64,000 bases of DNA, taken from G965229615 sp965229615. Its GTDB lineage: Bacteria; Pseudomonadota; Alphaproteobacteria; Rickettsiales; Midichloriaceae. Numbering within the stretch: the stretch's first letter is position 1; the number at the start of each line of letters is the position of its first letter. A model generated the notes under the pieces. That model was not told the origin of the DNA. It did no database searches and was given only the letters and a program-made list of their open reading frames with translations. The translations under genes and the position numbers were made by a program. This document shows, one piece after another, positions 26,501 through 34,784 of this stretch. The stretch is taken from assembly GCA_965229615.1 (NCBI GenBank), contig OZ245890.1, positions 62,001-126,000 on the forward strand, given 5' to 3'.

Positions 26501-27151
26501 CCAAAAAATGAAGTTGTATTATTAATCGGTGGTGGTTTGGGCAATGCTGTGTTGTTATCGATAGGGAAAAAAATGCGTGAGCAGGGATGTAAGATTTTAT
26601 ACTTTGCTGGATACAAAAAAGCAGAGGATGTATTTAAAATGGATGATGTGGAAAATGCTGCAGACATCGTTGTGTGGTGTTGTGATGAAGGTATAATAAG
26701 GGCTAGGAGATCAAAAGACCAGTCATTCAATTGCAACATATTGCAGGCTATAGATAAATACTCAGAACACAATGCTATAAAACTCTCAAGTGTAAATAGA
26801 ATGTTAGCAATAGGGTCTGATGGTTTAATGTCTGCTGTTGCAAAGACAAGAAAAATTTTACAACATCATCATCGGTCTGCAATTGATGGCAAAAAAATGC
26901 CTGTGAAATGTACCGGCACAGCTTCTATTAATTCACCAATGCAATGCATGATGAAGGGGATATGCGCACAGTGTTTACAAAAGCATAATGTACACATTGA
27001 TGGTAAGGTGCAAGAACTATATATGTACAGCTGTAGACAGCAAGATCAAAATATAGACCATGTTGATTTTGAACACTTGAGCATGCGTTTGCAACAAAAC
27101 CATCTGCTTGAACGAACAGCTGATACGATCTTTAATTTGCAGCAATCATAA
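23504..27151 (+). CDS. Giant FAD/NAD(P) oxidoreductase: Cys-rich + GltD-like + PyrK/FNR-like fusion
   Basis: 1,215 residues in three parts. Residues 1-330 are helical and unlike anything I recognise. A Cys-rich part follows with CLYCHNRDKDSC (from C337) and ICNDCMKACIF (C411, C414, C418), resembling the iron-sulfur region of the glutamate synthase small subunit. Residues about 475-870 form a GltD-like two-dinucleotide fold with VVGLGPAGFTLAHYLL (FAD) and VVIGAGLTAVDSATEA (NADPH). From about 895 on there is a ferredoxin-reductase-like module with LLIGGGLGNAVLLSIG and a terminal Cys cluster (CMMKGICAQC) as in the dihydroorotate dehydrogenase electron-transfer subunit. No glutamate synthase large subunit or pyrD is nearby. 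Likely an electron-transfer hub; substrate unknown. Confidence 0.8.
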   Translation: MTDKQLHLLHNLLFEDLYSADGIRNIDKYFLDELEQKSHELHDKLLSARRNHSIMHKLQQSELIIALAPYLEDFIVKLFDVHEAMDRYRDLEKNLSIVQQCNKHFIQKDIAKITVGRAMINEIEKSITLTITALRLDGIEIPDKLKLKHDELMLLEIQLAESFMEWYSKENIVGAVDDDVIHQKTMLQHARTYSLWALHCDDGKMFHRNGCLFLVPQRLDHENLIPHLVRSNTSHASTSSEIKLTSIRDIWQLSSEISVPYVRSAFIPFLYATTVLTNSSSIIRKYNNRMIKIAKKNVLQKPIYLSIDTKYFRKRKGFCLNDDAVSLSNTIHEVKYCLYCHNRDKDSCSHGMKLNQDEYKENALKNKLHGCPLSEKISEMNWLKAHGFSISALATVVIDNPMVAATGHRICNDCMKACIFQKQKPVDIPLVETQLLQDVLGLPWGFEIYSLLTRWNPLNFASPWLKHIGKHKVLVVGLGPAGFTLAHYLLNAGVNVVAVDGLKIEPLPPHLSGITIDGKRQKFTPIHSIDEVFEDLSERKPSGFGGVMEYGITVRWDKNMLNVIRLLLERRRNFRMYGGIRFGSNIHYDFCQNEGFDHIALAVGAGQPNVPEIPNVLVKGVRMASDFLMSLQLSGAYRYDNITPLQVRMPIVVIGAGLTAVDSATEAIQYYMVQVEKFLQQYEMLGVQWFNTLEGEDREIAIEFIKHGRQLRENPHMQHTLLQRWGGVTVLYRGKIQDSPAYRVNHEELSKAFEEGIKFIENGVPQSIRVDRNGNCAGISYSIKGSVKKSFIYAKSIIIATGTHPNTTLAYEDSRLACGDGIPSNNGTERNLYKKIPVSYFGDANPKYNGSVVKAMASAKDGYKKIVDSITNLAPNNPSIASVFFSHLDDLMLCRIKHVKRLTHNAIEVIVHAPLPAMNFKPGQFFRLQKYESHIVKQQDTKFHPTMEGIALTGASVDRKNGLISLVVLEMGVSSKLCNTLLPEESVVLMGPTGEGTTIPKNEVVLLIGGGLGNAVLLSIGKKMREQGCKILYFAGYKKAEDVFKMDDVENAADIVVWCCDEGIIRARRSKDQSFNCNILQAIDKYSEHNAIKLSSVNRMLAIGSDGLMSAVAKTRKILQHHHRSAIDGKKMPVKCTGTASINSPMQCMMKGICAQCLQKHNVHIDGKVQELYMYSCRQQDQNIDHVDFEHLSMRLQQNHLLERTADTIFNLQQS

Positions 27152-27380
27152 AAATATACGCAATAAACACATTTACCATTTACTATGACTGCTTCATGGC
27201 AGTTATTGTAACAGTAAAACCATCGATTTTATATATAGAGAAATTCGAAATCCGTATGGAAATTTCAACACTTGCCTTGCATACAAGTGTTTGAAACATT
27301 CCAATTTGTTCTTGTTATTTAAATCTAGGGAGTATTAGCCTCCTTATGGAGAACAATAGCTACCACAGATTAAAATTACA

Positions 27381-27695
27381 TTAAGGGAACTTCTTTATAT
27401 TCTCTTCCTTCACATTCTTCACTATGTTCTCTGCCCATGTTGTTTCTTCACTCTTGCTAATGCCAATGCATTTCATCACGCTCTTGAAGCATTCAGCCAT
27501 AAAGTGTAGAATTCGTATTAAAATGTTCCTATCATCAAGTTCCTTAGCTGTATTTTTTGCTGCCTCTATGAGGTCCTTCTCAGCATTCTGTAATGCTATG
27601 AATGCCTCTCTTTTTGCTTCAGGAATACCATCAACGTTGAACTTTTGAAAATTCCTGTCCTTTGCATCACGCAATATTTGTGCAACAGATGTATA
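27381..27695 (-). repeat. C-terminal module, copy A (shared with 29813-30125)
   Basis: Encodes about 105 residues that align without large gaps to the C-terminus of the neighbouring minus-strand gene. Nearly identical stretches include QILRDAKDRNFQKFNVD, LQNAEKDLIEAAKN and AKELDDRNILI. The similarity is visible at DNA level too. The N-terminal parts of the two proteins are unrelated. Confidence 0.88.
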
Positions 27696-29420
27696 TGATA
27701 TATTCTCATCCTGAAGTTGAAATTCTTTCGATGCAGCATTATCAAGCACTACTTTTAAAGCGTCTGTATACTTAGCGATTGCAGTATTTAGATCACCCAC
27801 TACTTGGTTCTGCATGTCGTTATCATGCTGCTCGTGTTGTTCATCATTACCCGCTGCTTGGGAATCTACATCATTGATGTTAGGCGCCACCACATCATTT
27901 ATGTCCATGTTAACCAAATTTAATATCTGAGCAATATCAATCTTCGCTTCAGTGTTGTTGACTTCTACTATCTCAAGAAGTTTTTGATTACGTCTCTTCT
28001 CATGCATTGCATACTGAAGTGTCATGCCTGCAGTTCCAGCAGCTATTGCATTTTGCTCATCTCCATTCACCCACGATTGCTGTGATCTTATAGTATTACC
28101 AGGTCCCTTAGCACAGTTACCAGCTATCACACGCATTACATTGTATTCTCTCGCATCATTTGCAGTGATGATATCATCATCATCCAGCCAATGTTTTGCT
28201 TCAACAATAATCTTGTTATTAACAGCCAGAATTTCACCCCCTATTGATTTAACAAATTTCTTCATTGTTTCAGTGTCACCTGTTTCAGGGTCACCTCCTA
28301 ATCCATGGAATACAATCTTTGCAATACCACAATTATTTTTTTGTTGTTCAAGCAATGATTTGTAAATGTGCGCTTGAATCATACCAAGGATTTCAGTGTT
28401 TGCCTCGCCAGCAAACAAACCAAGTCCAACACCAGTTATCACAAGACATATATCTTTGCCTGCCTTATTTCTCGTTTTCGCATCTTCTATTAGAGTTGAT
28501 GCTAACACCTCAAAGTATTTTTTATATGCCTGTACATCGAGCAATAGTGGTTTGGAATCGCTACCTCCCACCTTGATATATCTATCATCATCACCATTAT
28601 CCTTATATTTATTCAAAGCTTCTTCATACAAATCAATTTTACCATAGAGTTCTTCAAGCGCACCAATTGTCCTTGCCTTGTTTTCATTTGTTCCATTTTT
28701 AGAATAATCAAGTAGCATATATTTTTCACTTCCATATTGTCCATTATTACCAACTATTAAGTTAGGTCCAACTTGCAGAACAGGGATATATTCCGTTCCA
28801 TTAAAGTCTTTATCAATATTTCCTGCTGTTCCCCAGTTGGTAGTATTAAAAAGCTGTGATTGTATACTAACTTGTATTAGAGATGATAAACGACCTTCTT
28901 CCAGCGACCATCCCTTTGTATCCTTTAAACGCTTGTTCAGAAAATATGATACCAAGTCATGAGCGCTTTTGATGCCTTTATACTTAGGAGTATTTTTATT
29001 TGTTTTTAAATACTTCTCAAACACCTTTTTCACATCTGCGTGTAAAAACACCTTTCCTGTTTTTATGTGCCGCTCTAGCATTTCTTTATTTACGTTTTCG
29101 TCTTCAGGATCAAATGCTGCACAATTATAATGCTTAAGGATTTCATTATCTACACATTTTTTAAGTTTTTCAATGAGTGGCTTATCATCCTCATTATCAC
29201 TGTCGTGTCGTTTACTTTGGTGCTTTTTATGTTTGTTTTGGTCCCCTTCATTATCACTTCCACTATCATTGGATTTGTGTTCATTCTCACTACTACTGTT
29301 GCGTTGTTCACTTTTTATTTTTTTTTGGTGCTTTTTACTTTTTTTTTGTACGTCCTCTTCATTATCACTTCCACTCTCATTGTGTTTGTGTTTTCTACTT
29401 TTTGCGTTTTTACGTGGCAT
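27381..29420 (-). CDS. 679-residue protein: charged N-terminus, alpha/beta core, shared C-terminal module; unknown function
   Basis: Residues 1-85 are a low-complexity K/H/S/D/E tract (repeated SGSDNE and KHKKHQ), probably disordered. A central alpha/beta region (about 170-450) has a strand-loop ICLVITGVGLGLFAG, a second strand IAKIVFHGLGG and a later VIAGNCAKGPGN; the layout recalls nucleotide-binding or macro-type folds, but this is speculative. After a D/N/Q-rich linker, the last ~105 residues form a helical module shared with the next upstream gene (29813-31288), including AQILRDAKDRNFQKFN. No signal peptide. The architecture suits a secreted effector with a common C-terminal signal, but this is inference. 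Confidence 0.6.
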   Translation of the reverse strand: MPRKNAKSRKHKHNESGSDNEEDVQKKSKKHQKKIKSEQRNSSSENEHKSNDSGSDNEGDQNKHKKHQSKRHDSDNEDDKPLIEKLKKCVDNEILKHYNCAAFDPEDENVNKEMLERHIKTGKVFLHADVKKVFEKYLKTNKNTPKYKGIKSAHDLVSYFLNKRLKDTKGWSLEEGRLSSLIQVSIQSQLFNTTNWGTAGNIDKDFNGTEYIPVLQVGPNLIVGNNGQYGSEKYMLLDYSKNGTNENKARTIGALEELYGKIDLYEEALNKYKDNGDDDRYIKVGGSDSKPLLLDVQAYKKYFEVLASTLIEDAKTRNKAGKDICLVITGVGLGLFAGEANTEILGMIQAHIYKSLLEQQKNNCGIAKIVFHGLGGDPETGDTETMKKFVKSIGGEILAVNNKIIVEAKHWLDDDDIITANDAREYNVMRVIAGNCAKGPGNTIRSQQSWVNGDEQNAIAAGTAGMTLQYAMHEKRRNQKLLEIVEVNNTEAKIDIAQILNLVNMDINDVVAPNINDVDSQAAGNDEQHEQHDNDMQNQVVGDLNTAIAKYTDALKVVLDNAASKEFQLQDENISYTSVAQILRDAKDRNFQKFNVDGIPEAKREAFIALQNAEKDLIEAAKNTAKELDDRNILIRILHFMAECFKSVMKCIGISKSEETTWAENIVKNVKEENIKKFP

Positions 29421-29812
29421 TATTTTAGTCTACTAATTTTATTCGATACTAGTATATGCACACATACAACATTTATATTATGAAGTTGACATTTAGAGGA
29501 GAAGATAGTACAATGCATGTACTAATTTTGTTTTTACCCCCTCCATGTGTTCTTCTAGCAATATTAAGTTGCATGACTGAACATCATACAACTGTTATTG
29601 TATACCTCAAAAAATTAAAATCATATTAAGATGTTGCAAATTTTATTTTTTTAATCTTTTGAGCTTTTTCATGGAGAGGCACTCATGATATGAAATGAAC
29701 CAATAAAGAAGGTTACTGGGAAATTGCTATAGTAGATGAAATGAGTGCTGTAAATATCTAAGGAGTATCATGTTCTCAGAATTCATGATAATTTCCCCAG
29801 ATTGGTTAATTT
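29421..29812. other. 392-base spacer between the two module-sharing genes
   Basis: No gene seen. Just downstream of each gene's stop, the bases share short matches (for example GGAGTAT and CAGATT followed by an AT-rich run), which hints that the duplicated segment may extend past the stop codons. Promoter candidates for the 679-residue gene are too weak to call. Confidence 0.3.
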
Positions 29813-30125
29813 TCACTTAAGTTGTTGTGTTGCTTCTCTCTGCATTTTGTCTACTACACTCTCTGTCCATATTGTTTGTTCACTCTTACTCATGCCAATA
29901 GATTTCATCACGCTCTTGAAACATCCAGCTATGAACTGCAGAACTTGTATTAGAATATTTCTATCATCAAGTTCCTTGGCTGCATTTTTTGCTGCTTCTA
30001 TAAGATCCTTCTCAGCATTCTGTAATGCTGTAAATGTCTCTTTTTTTGTTTCAGGAATATCATCAACGTTGAACTTTTGAAAATTCCTGTCCTTTGCATC
30101 ACGCAATATTTGTATAACAGACACA
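29813..30125 (-). repeat. C-terminal module, copy B (shared with 27381-27695)
   Basis: Second copy of the module; see the matching entry at 27381. Differences are scattered substitutions, with no frame disruption in either copy, so both are under protein-level constraint. Confidence 0.88.
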
Positions 30126-31288
30126 TGTGATACATCGTTTTGAATTACTTCGAATGCTTTTATTTCGCTATTTGCAAATACATTACTCAGATGTGTTTCA
30201 TATTGTGCTATTGCATTTTGTAGTATTTTTATTGAATTTTCTTTTGCGTTTTCACTTTCATGATCAATTGATGAATGATGATTGACATCTCTGTTGATTA
30301 TACTATTGTCACTAGCATTGTACGAATCTCCTACATTTTGTAGTATAATGCTATTCCTATGTGCTTCTTCATCTTCTAATTGTTTGGAATTGTCTTTGCT
30401 AACGCTTTTGTTGATATCACTAATGTCACTATGATCATGCAAACGATTTTTAACTTCCACATTTTGCGGCTCGCTAATATTCTCACCAAATTGCTCCCGA
30501 GAATTAACATATACCCCTGATTGTACAATTTCTTCTTCATCAGATGCTGAAAAATTGGATTGTATAATATTACTATTGTATGCGTTTGATTGTTGTAACT
30601 CTTCTAAAACTACGAAGCTATCAGTTGGTAGAATGTATGCATTATTATCATTGTTCTGCATGATACTCATATTTAATGCCATTGGTCTTTGCACTAATGG
30701 CTTGGATATCAGTTCTTCAGGACCGTTTTTAGAATTGTTTAGCTCAAATACTTGTTGCATCTCATTTTCAATCAGTACTTTGACATCCTGTGTGGTTATT
30801 GTATCATATTGATTTAATTGCAAACATAGATTGTTCATTAAAAGAACAACTTTGTCAAAGTGCTCATCTCGTAATCTTAGTCCTTCCTCATCTTTCCCTA
30901 TTCCATGGATATATGTTAGTTTTTTAAGTAGTATTTCAAGCAAAAATACTGCAGTATCTTTATGCTTGTTTAATAGTTCAAAATCTTTGTCTTCTAGTTT
31001 TGGTGCAATCTTTTTGATTGCACTTTTAACAAAGTTAAATGAAGCAAACCGTACCATGGCTCCAGCAAGCGGGTTTCGCAAATAACTCAGCACTTGTGGC
31101 AATTGTTTTGTAACTGCATACGTAAATTTATCTAGATGTCCATATTTGTCTCTCGACTCCTGCATAGGTTTGAACTCAACATCCCTACCTTCATCATATG
31201 ATGCCTCCAATGTACTAATACCTTGCTGCAATCTTTTGCAGAGATGTTTAATTGTCTCTTGATCAAAAACTTCTTTATTGTTTTTCAT
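29813..31288 (-). CDS. 491-residue helical protein with the shared C-terminal module; unknown function
   Basis: Residues 1-200 are mostly helical, with a stretch NPLAGAMVRFASFNFVKSAI around residue 72-91. A long acidic, N/S-rich linker (about 200-360) follows, then the ~105-residue C-terminal module (VIQILRDAKDRNFQKFN onward) found also at the end of the 679-residue neighbour. The module ends in a hydrophobic-then-basic helix (LQFIAGCFKSVMKSIGMS). No catalytic motif. Different N-terminal parts attached to the same C-terminal module suggests exchange of functional heads on a common targeting or secretion tail. Confidence 0.6.
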   Translation of the reverse strand: MKNNKEVFDQETIKHLCKRLQQGISTLEASYDEGRDVEFKPMQESRDKYGHLDKFTYAVTKQLPQVLSYLRNPLAGAMVRFASFNFVKSAIKKIAPKLEDKDFELLNKHKDTAVFLLEILLKKLTYIHGIGKDEEGLRLRDEHFDKVVLLMNNLCLQLNQYDTITTQDVKVLIENEMQQVFELNNSKNGPEELISKPLVQRPMALNMSIMQNNDNNAYILPTDSFVVLEELQQSNAYNSNIIQSNFSASDEEEIVQSGVYVNSREQFGENISEPQNVEVKNRLHDHSDISDINKSVSKDNSKQLEDEEAHRNSIILQNVGDSYNASDNSIINRDVNHHSSIDHESENAKENSIKILQNAIAQYETHLSNVFANSEIKAFEVIQNDVSHVSVIQILRDAKDRNFQKFNVDDIPETKKETFTALQNAEKDLIEAAKNAAKELDDRNILIQVLQFIAGCFKSVMKSIGMSKSEQTIWTESVVDKMQREATQQLK

Positions 31289-31505
31289 AATTGTTTTTCA
31301 TTATATTGCGATTAGTTGATGGCATATGTAGCTAATTTATATCACGAAGCATTACAAAAATATTAAAAATTCTGTTTTTGTTGTTTTCGCACCACACAAA
31401 AATATCGTAGTACTAGCATCCATATTACAATCAGTGTGTATTATGGTATGAACTGATATCATTGAAATATACTATGTACAACACAACTGATATAAAGACC
31501 ATGCA

Positions 31506-32360
31506 ATGGCACGAAATAAAACTGATAAGAAATATATAGATGATAGCAGCGATACAACAGCATATGAGATACAAGATGAGACACAAATAGATGAAATAGA
31601 GTCGCTTTTACATGCAATTGCTAAACCTATGATGAAGGGTGGTAAACAAAGTAAAGATATGGTATCGATTCATAAAGTTGATGTTGCAGATCTGAATGTT
31701 GGACATAGAACAAGACTTAAAATGAGATTTTTACATGCGCCAAAGAGATCATTGCCTGACTATGAGATCCTAGAGATGATATTATTCTATGCAGTGATAC
31801 GGAGGGATACAAAACCAATAGCAAAGATTCTTCTAAAAAAATTTGGTTCGCTTGCAGGTGTTATATTTGCTGATGATGCATCATTGAAGACTGTTGTTGG
31901 CGTTGGTGAAGGTATTATTTTTTTCATCAAACTCCTATCAGATTTTTTTTCAAGGTTATGTGTACCACAACAAAAAGGGGAAATACATGTTCTGAGCAGT
32001 TGGTTAGCTGTTTTAAATTATTGTCAGTTGACAATGGGATTTAAAAAAAGTGAATCATTTAGAGTATTAATGTTAAATAAAAGGAATATACTTATTGCTG
32101 ATGAGTTCGTTGACGCTGGCACAGTTGATAAAATAGCAATATATCCAAGAGAAATAGCTCGTATGTCATTATTACATGGCGCAACAGCAATAATTCTTGT
32201 ACACAATCATCCAAGTGGGGATCCAACACCTTCAAAGGAGGATATAGAAATCACGATGAAAATAATAGAGGCATTGGCACCAATCAATGTCACTGTACAT
32301 GACCATGTTATCGTAGCTGAACATAATCATTTTTCATTCAAGGCATCAAATTTGCTATAA
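31506..32360 (+). CDS. radC: RadC-family JAB/MPN domain protein
   Basis: 284 residues. After about 70 extra acidic N-terminal residues come the UPF0758 helix-hairpin-helix part (RTRLKMRFLHAPKRSLPDYE, VVGVGEGI) and the C-terminal JAB-like metal site HNHPSGDPTPSKED, with the upstream Glu region. Family members are often linked to DNA repair or mobile elements, but their function is unsettled. It precedes the methyltransferase-like gene by 34 bases on the same strand. Confidence 0.88.
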   Translation: MARNKTDKKYIDDSSDTTAYEIQDETQIDEIESLLHAIAKPMMKGGKQSKDMVSIHKVDVADLNVGHRTRLKMRFLHAPKRSLPDYEILEMILFYAVIRRDTKPIAKILLKKFGSLAGVIFADDASLKTVVGVGEGIIFFIKLLSDFFSRLCVPQQKGEIHVLSSWLAVLNYCQLTMGFKKSESFRVLMLNKRNILIADEFVDAGTVDKIAIYPREIARMSLLHGATAIILVHNHPSGDPTPSKEDIEITMKIIEALAPINVTVHDHVIVAEHNHFSFKASNLL

Positions 32361-32394
32361 TGCAATATATCTCATTGTAGTTTCTAGTCCATAT

Positions 32395-33225
32395 ATGCAT
32401 CAACAATTTAATATAAACACGCCGTTGTATAGGCAAATACTTAATAGCAACGCTAGACGACATTGTAATGATAGTATAACTAATCCCATGAAGGGGTATT
32501 CTATGAAAATATTAAGTGATATATATGATAATTTACCTCTCAAAGGAAAGAATATATTGTTATATACAAATTCCCCTATTCAACCCGGTAGTATTAAACA
32601 ATTAGCACAAAAGGGTGATAACTTTTTCATTACATCACAATCGGATGAAGTACTTAAGATACAAAAAAAAAATCTAAATAATTGTACTGCTACAAAGGTA
32701 TATTATATTTGTTGTAGTGAGGATCAACAATGTCTAGCAAATGAAAGCATTACAATAGCAGTATCAGATTTATCATTGCATTTGGCACATGATATACGAG
32801 TCGCGATCAGTAACTATGCTAAAATGCTGAAAAGTGATGGTATATTGATCGCTAACATTCTTGGAGGCAAAACACTATGTGAATGTGGAATGGCAATGAT
32901 GCAAGCTGATTTACATGAGAATAGAATGGTCACTAGGATGCTGCCTATGATTTCAAGTGATGGTCTGCTAAACATCACTAGAAGTTGTGGCTTCAACTAT
33001 GTAATTGCAACAAGTGAGAGTAGTACATTCACATACAGCAGTATAGGTGGAATGGTAGAAAGTTTTAGGGAAATAGGACAAATATATCCATCACAACTCT
33101 TTTCCTCTCACGAACATCCATATGTTGGTAAAAAATACTGGAATGATGTGCAAAGAATAATGATGCAAAACAGTACAACTATCAGTATAACGGTAGAATT
33201 CATAACATTATTTGCTGTGAAATGA
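32395..33225 (+). CDS. BioC/NDUFAF5-like protein with degenerate SAM-binding motif
   Basis: 276 residues. The C-terminal two thirds resemble the BioC/NDUFAF5 branch of methyltransferases: DLSLHLAHDIRVAISNY (family form L-x-L-H-W-x-x-D-x-x), LKSDGILIANILGGKTL, and the later SSIGGMVESFREIG. Where motif I (a G-x-G-x-G loop after a beta strand) is expected, the sequence reads NILLYTNSPIQPGSI, with no glycine loop. NDUFAF5 acts in complex I assembly as a hydroxylase; BioC starts biotin synthesis. Loss of motif I suggests a non-methyltransferase role or weak SAM binding. Confidence 0.65.
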   Translation: MHQQFNINTPLYRQILNSNARRHCNDSITNPMKGYSMKILSDIYDNLPLKGKNILLYTNSPIQPGSIKQLAQKGDNFFITSQSDEVLKIQKKNLNNCTATKVYYICCSEDQQCLANESITIAVSDLSLHLAHDIRVAISNYAKMLKSDGILIANILGGKTLCECGMAMMQADLHENRMVTRMLPMISSDGLLNITRSCGFNYVIATSESSTFTYSSIGGMVESFREIGQIYPSQLFSSHEHPYVGKKYWNDVQRIMMQNSTTISITVEFITLFAVK

Positions 33226-33446
33226 TCAGTTCGTTTCATAATTTTTTCTTCAACAATACACTATACAACTTATTATATACTTTAATATTATTCATTGTAT
33301 TGTAATATTTGCTGGTTATGCATTGTATATTGTAAGTTTGTACTCACTCATAAGTGGTTGAATAAATGATTTTTTTATTGTAGATTTGTGAACTGTTGTA
33401 CGGGGGTTATTGCAACATAAACACAAAACAAAATCAAAGAACAAAT

Positions 33447-33932
33447 ATGAAACAAGTTATGCAACATATCAAACAAGTTATGCAACATATCAAACAATTA
33501 CCACTTATAAAACTAGGTACTAATGCTGTAATTCATAGTGGAGCACAGATTGGTATTGTGGGTAATCATAAGATAGCGGATGGTAAACTCATTCAATCCA
33601 TTGCTGGTGATATTCTTGGTAATATTGCTACAACGGCTGCAGTGACGGCATTAAAAACGTTTGGTATATCAGATACAGTCTCCTCGATAACAAACAAGTT
33701 AACATATAATATTGTTGATGAAAAAATCTTGGGCGCAGTTGCAGGTGCTACTACTAACGCACTGATCTCCAATATCATCAAGCTCGATACTAGTCTAGTA
33801 ATACATTCTGCACTTGTAGGTGCAAGTAACGGTTGGCATACTGCTAATATAATGGAGGACTTCCAATGGGCTGATGATAATGATACTACAGCTTTACACA
33901 ATGATGCTGATACCTCGCTTCAAGATGTATAG
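33447..33932 (+). CDS. 161-residue protein with glycine/alanine-rich segments, unknown function
   Basis: ATG 33447 is chosen over an upstream TTG at 33396. The product begins with two near-identical copies of MKQVMQHIKQ (a 27-base tandem duplication in DNA), then segments rich in small hydrophobic residues (GDILGNIATTAAVTALKTFG; GAVAGATTNALISNI) that could be amphipathic or membrane-seeking. The tail is acidic. No family recognised. It faces the peroxiredoxin gene tail to tail. Confidence 0.5.
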   Translation: MKQVMQHIKQVMQHIKQLPLIKLGTNAVIHSGAQIGIVGNHKIADGKLIQSIAGDILGNIATTAAVTALKTFGISDTVSSITNKLTYNIVDEKILGAVAGATTNALISNIIKLDTSLVIHSALVGASNGWHTANIMEDFQWADDNDTTALHNDADTSLQDV

Positions 33933-33980
33933 TAACACCATTCATGGTCGTAGGGCACCCCACCGTGCCAAACACATCAA

Positions 33981-34610
33981 TTAAGATGGTTTAGTATGCT
34001 CTCTGATGTATTGAACAACACCTTCTGCAGTTGGTGTCATGGCTGGTTTGCCATGCATCCAATTTGCTGGACATACTTCACCATGTGTTGAGTGGTGCTC
34101 TATTGCATCAATGATTCTTATTATCTCATCTATATTTCTACCAATTGGTAAATCATTTAGTGAATAATGTCTCACAAGTCCCTTTTGGTCAACAATGATT
34201 GTTGCTCTCAGTGCAACACTTTCGTTATGTAACACTCCCATTTTCGATGATATCTTCCTGTTTAGATCAGACATGATAGGGAATTTAACTTGTCCTATAC
34301 CACCCTTTTCTCTTGAAGTGTTTTTATACGCAAGGTGAGAATACTGTGAGTCAACACTTATAGCAGCAATCATAACATTCCTCCTATCAAATTCACTCAT
34401 CTTCGCATCAATTGCTATCAGCTCGGATGGACATACAAATGTGAAGTCAAGTGGATAAAAAAATAAGACGCCTATTTTATGCTTTGTGTGGGTGTTGAAG
34501 CTAAATAATTCATCGATTTTATTATTTGGTAAAACTGTGGCTGCAACACATTCAGGCAGTGGTCTGCCTATCATACTTAGTGGAGCATTGAGTTCGTTAA
34601 TTGTTGTCAT
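33981..34610 (-). CDS. Typical 2-Cys peroxiredoxin (AhpC/TSA family)
   Basis: Reduces hydrogen peroxide and organic peroxides. 209 residues when started at ATG 34610; upstream in-frame codons add 32 residues without family similarity. The peroxidatic Cys is in DFTFVCPSEL (C60; commonly VCPTEL) and the resolving Cys in GEVCPANW (C180), so it is the 2-Cys type. It may work with the AhpD-like protein at 17.8 kb. Gene stands alone on the minus strand. Confidence 0.93.
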   Translation of the reverse strand: MTTINELNAPLSMIGRPLPECVAATVLPNNKIDELFSFNTHTKHKIGVLFFYPLDFTFVCPSELIAIDAKMSEFDRRNVMIAAISVDSQYSHLAYKNTSREKGGIGQVKFPIMSDLNRKISSKMGVLHNESVALRATIIVDQKGLVRHYSLNDLPIGRNIDEIIRIIDAIEHHSTHGEVCPANWMHGKPAMTPTAEGVVQYIREHTKPS

Positions 34611-34784
34611 ATGTATGTTTGGTATTTGTAAATGATTAGATACAGCATATAAATATGTTGCATAACAGTATGTTTTTTGCAACCCCCTACACATATGAGC
34701 AAGCAAAAATTAATTAGCGAAGGATGAAACGTTGAGATCAGAGAGCAACGTACTGTAGCAAATGTACGTTACTATAGTAAGACA

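Noticed and set aside
26089..26772. Minus-strand open frame of 227 codons inside the giant oxidoreductase gene
   Set aside because: Antisense shadow of a conserved flavoprotein region; composition (many S, C, T, P) and lack of motifs argue against coding.
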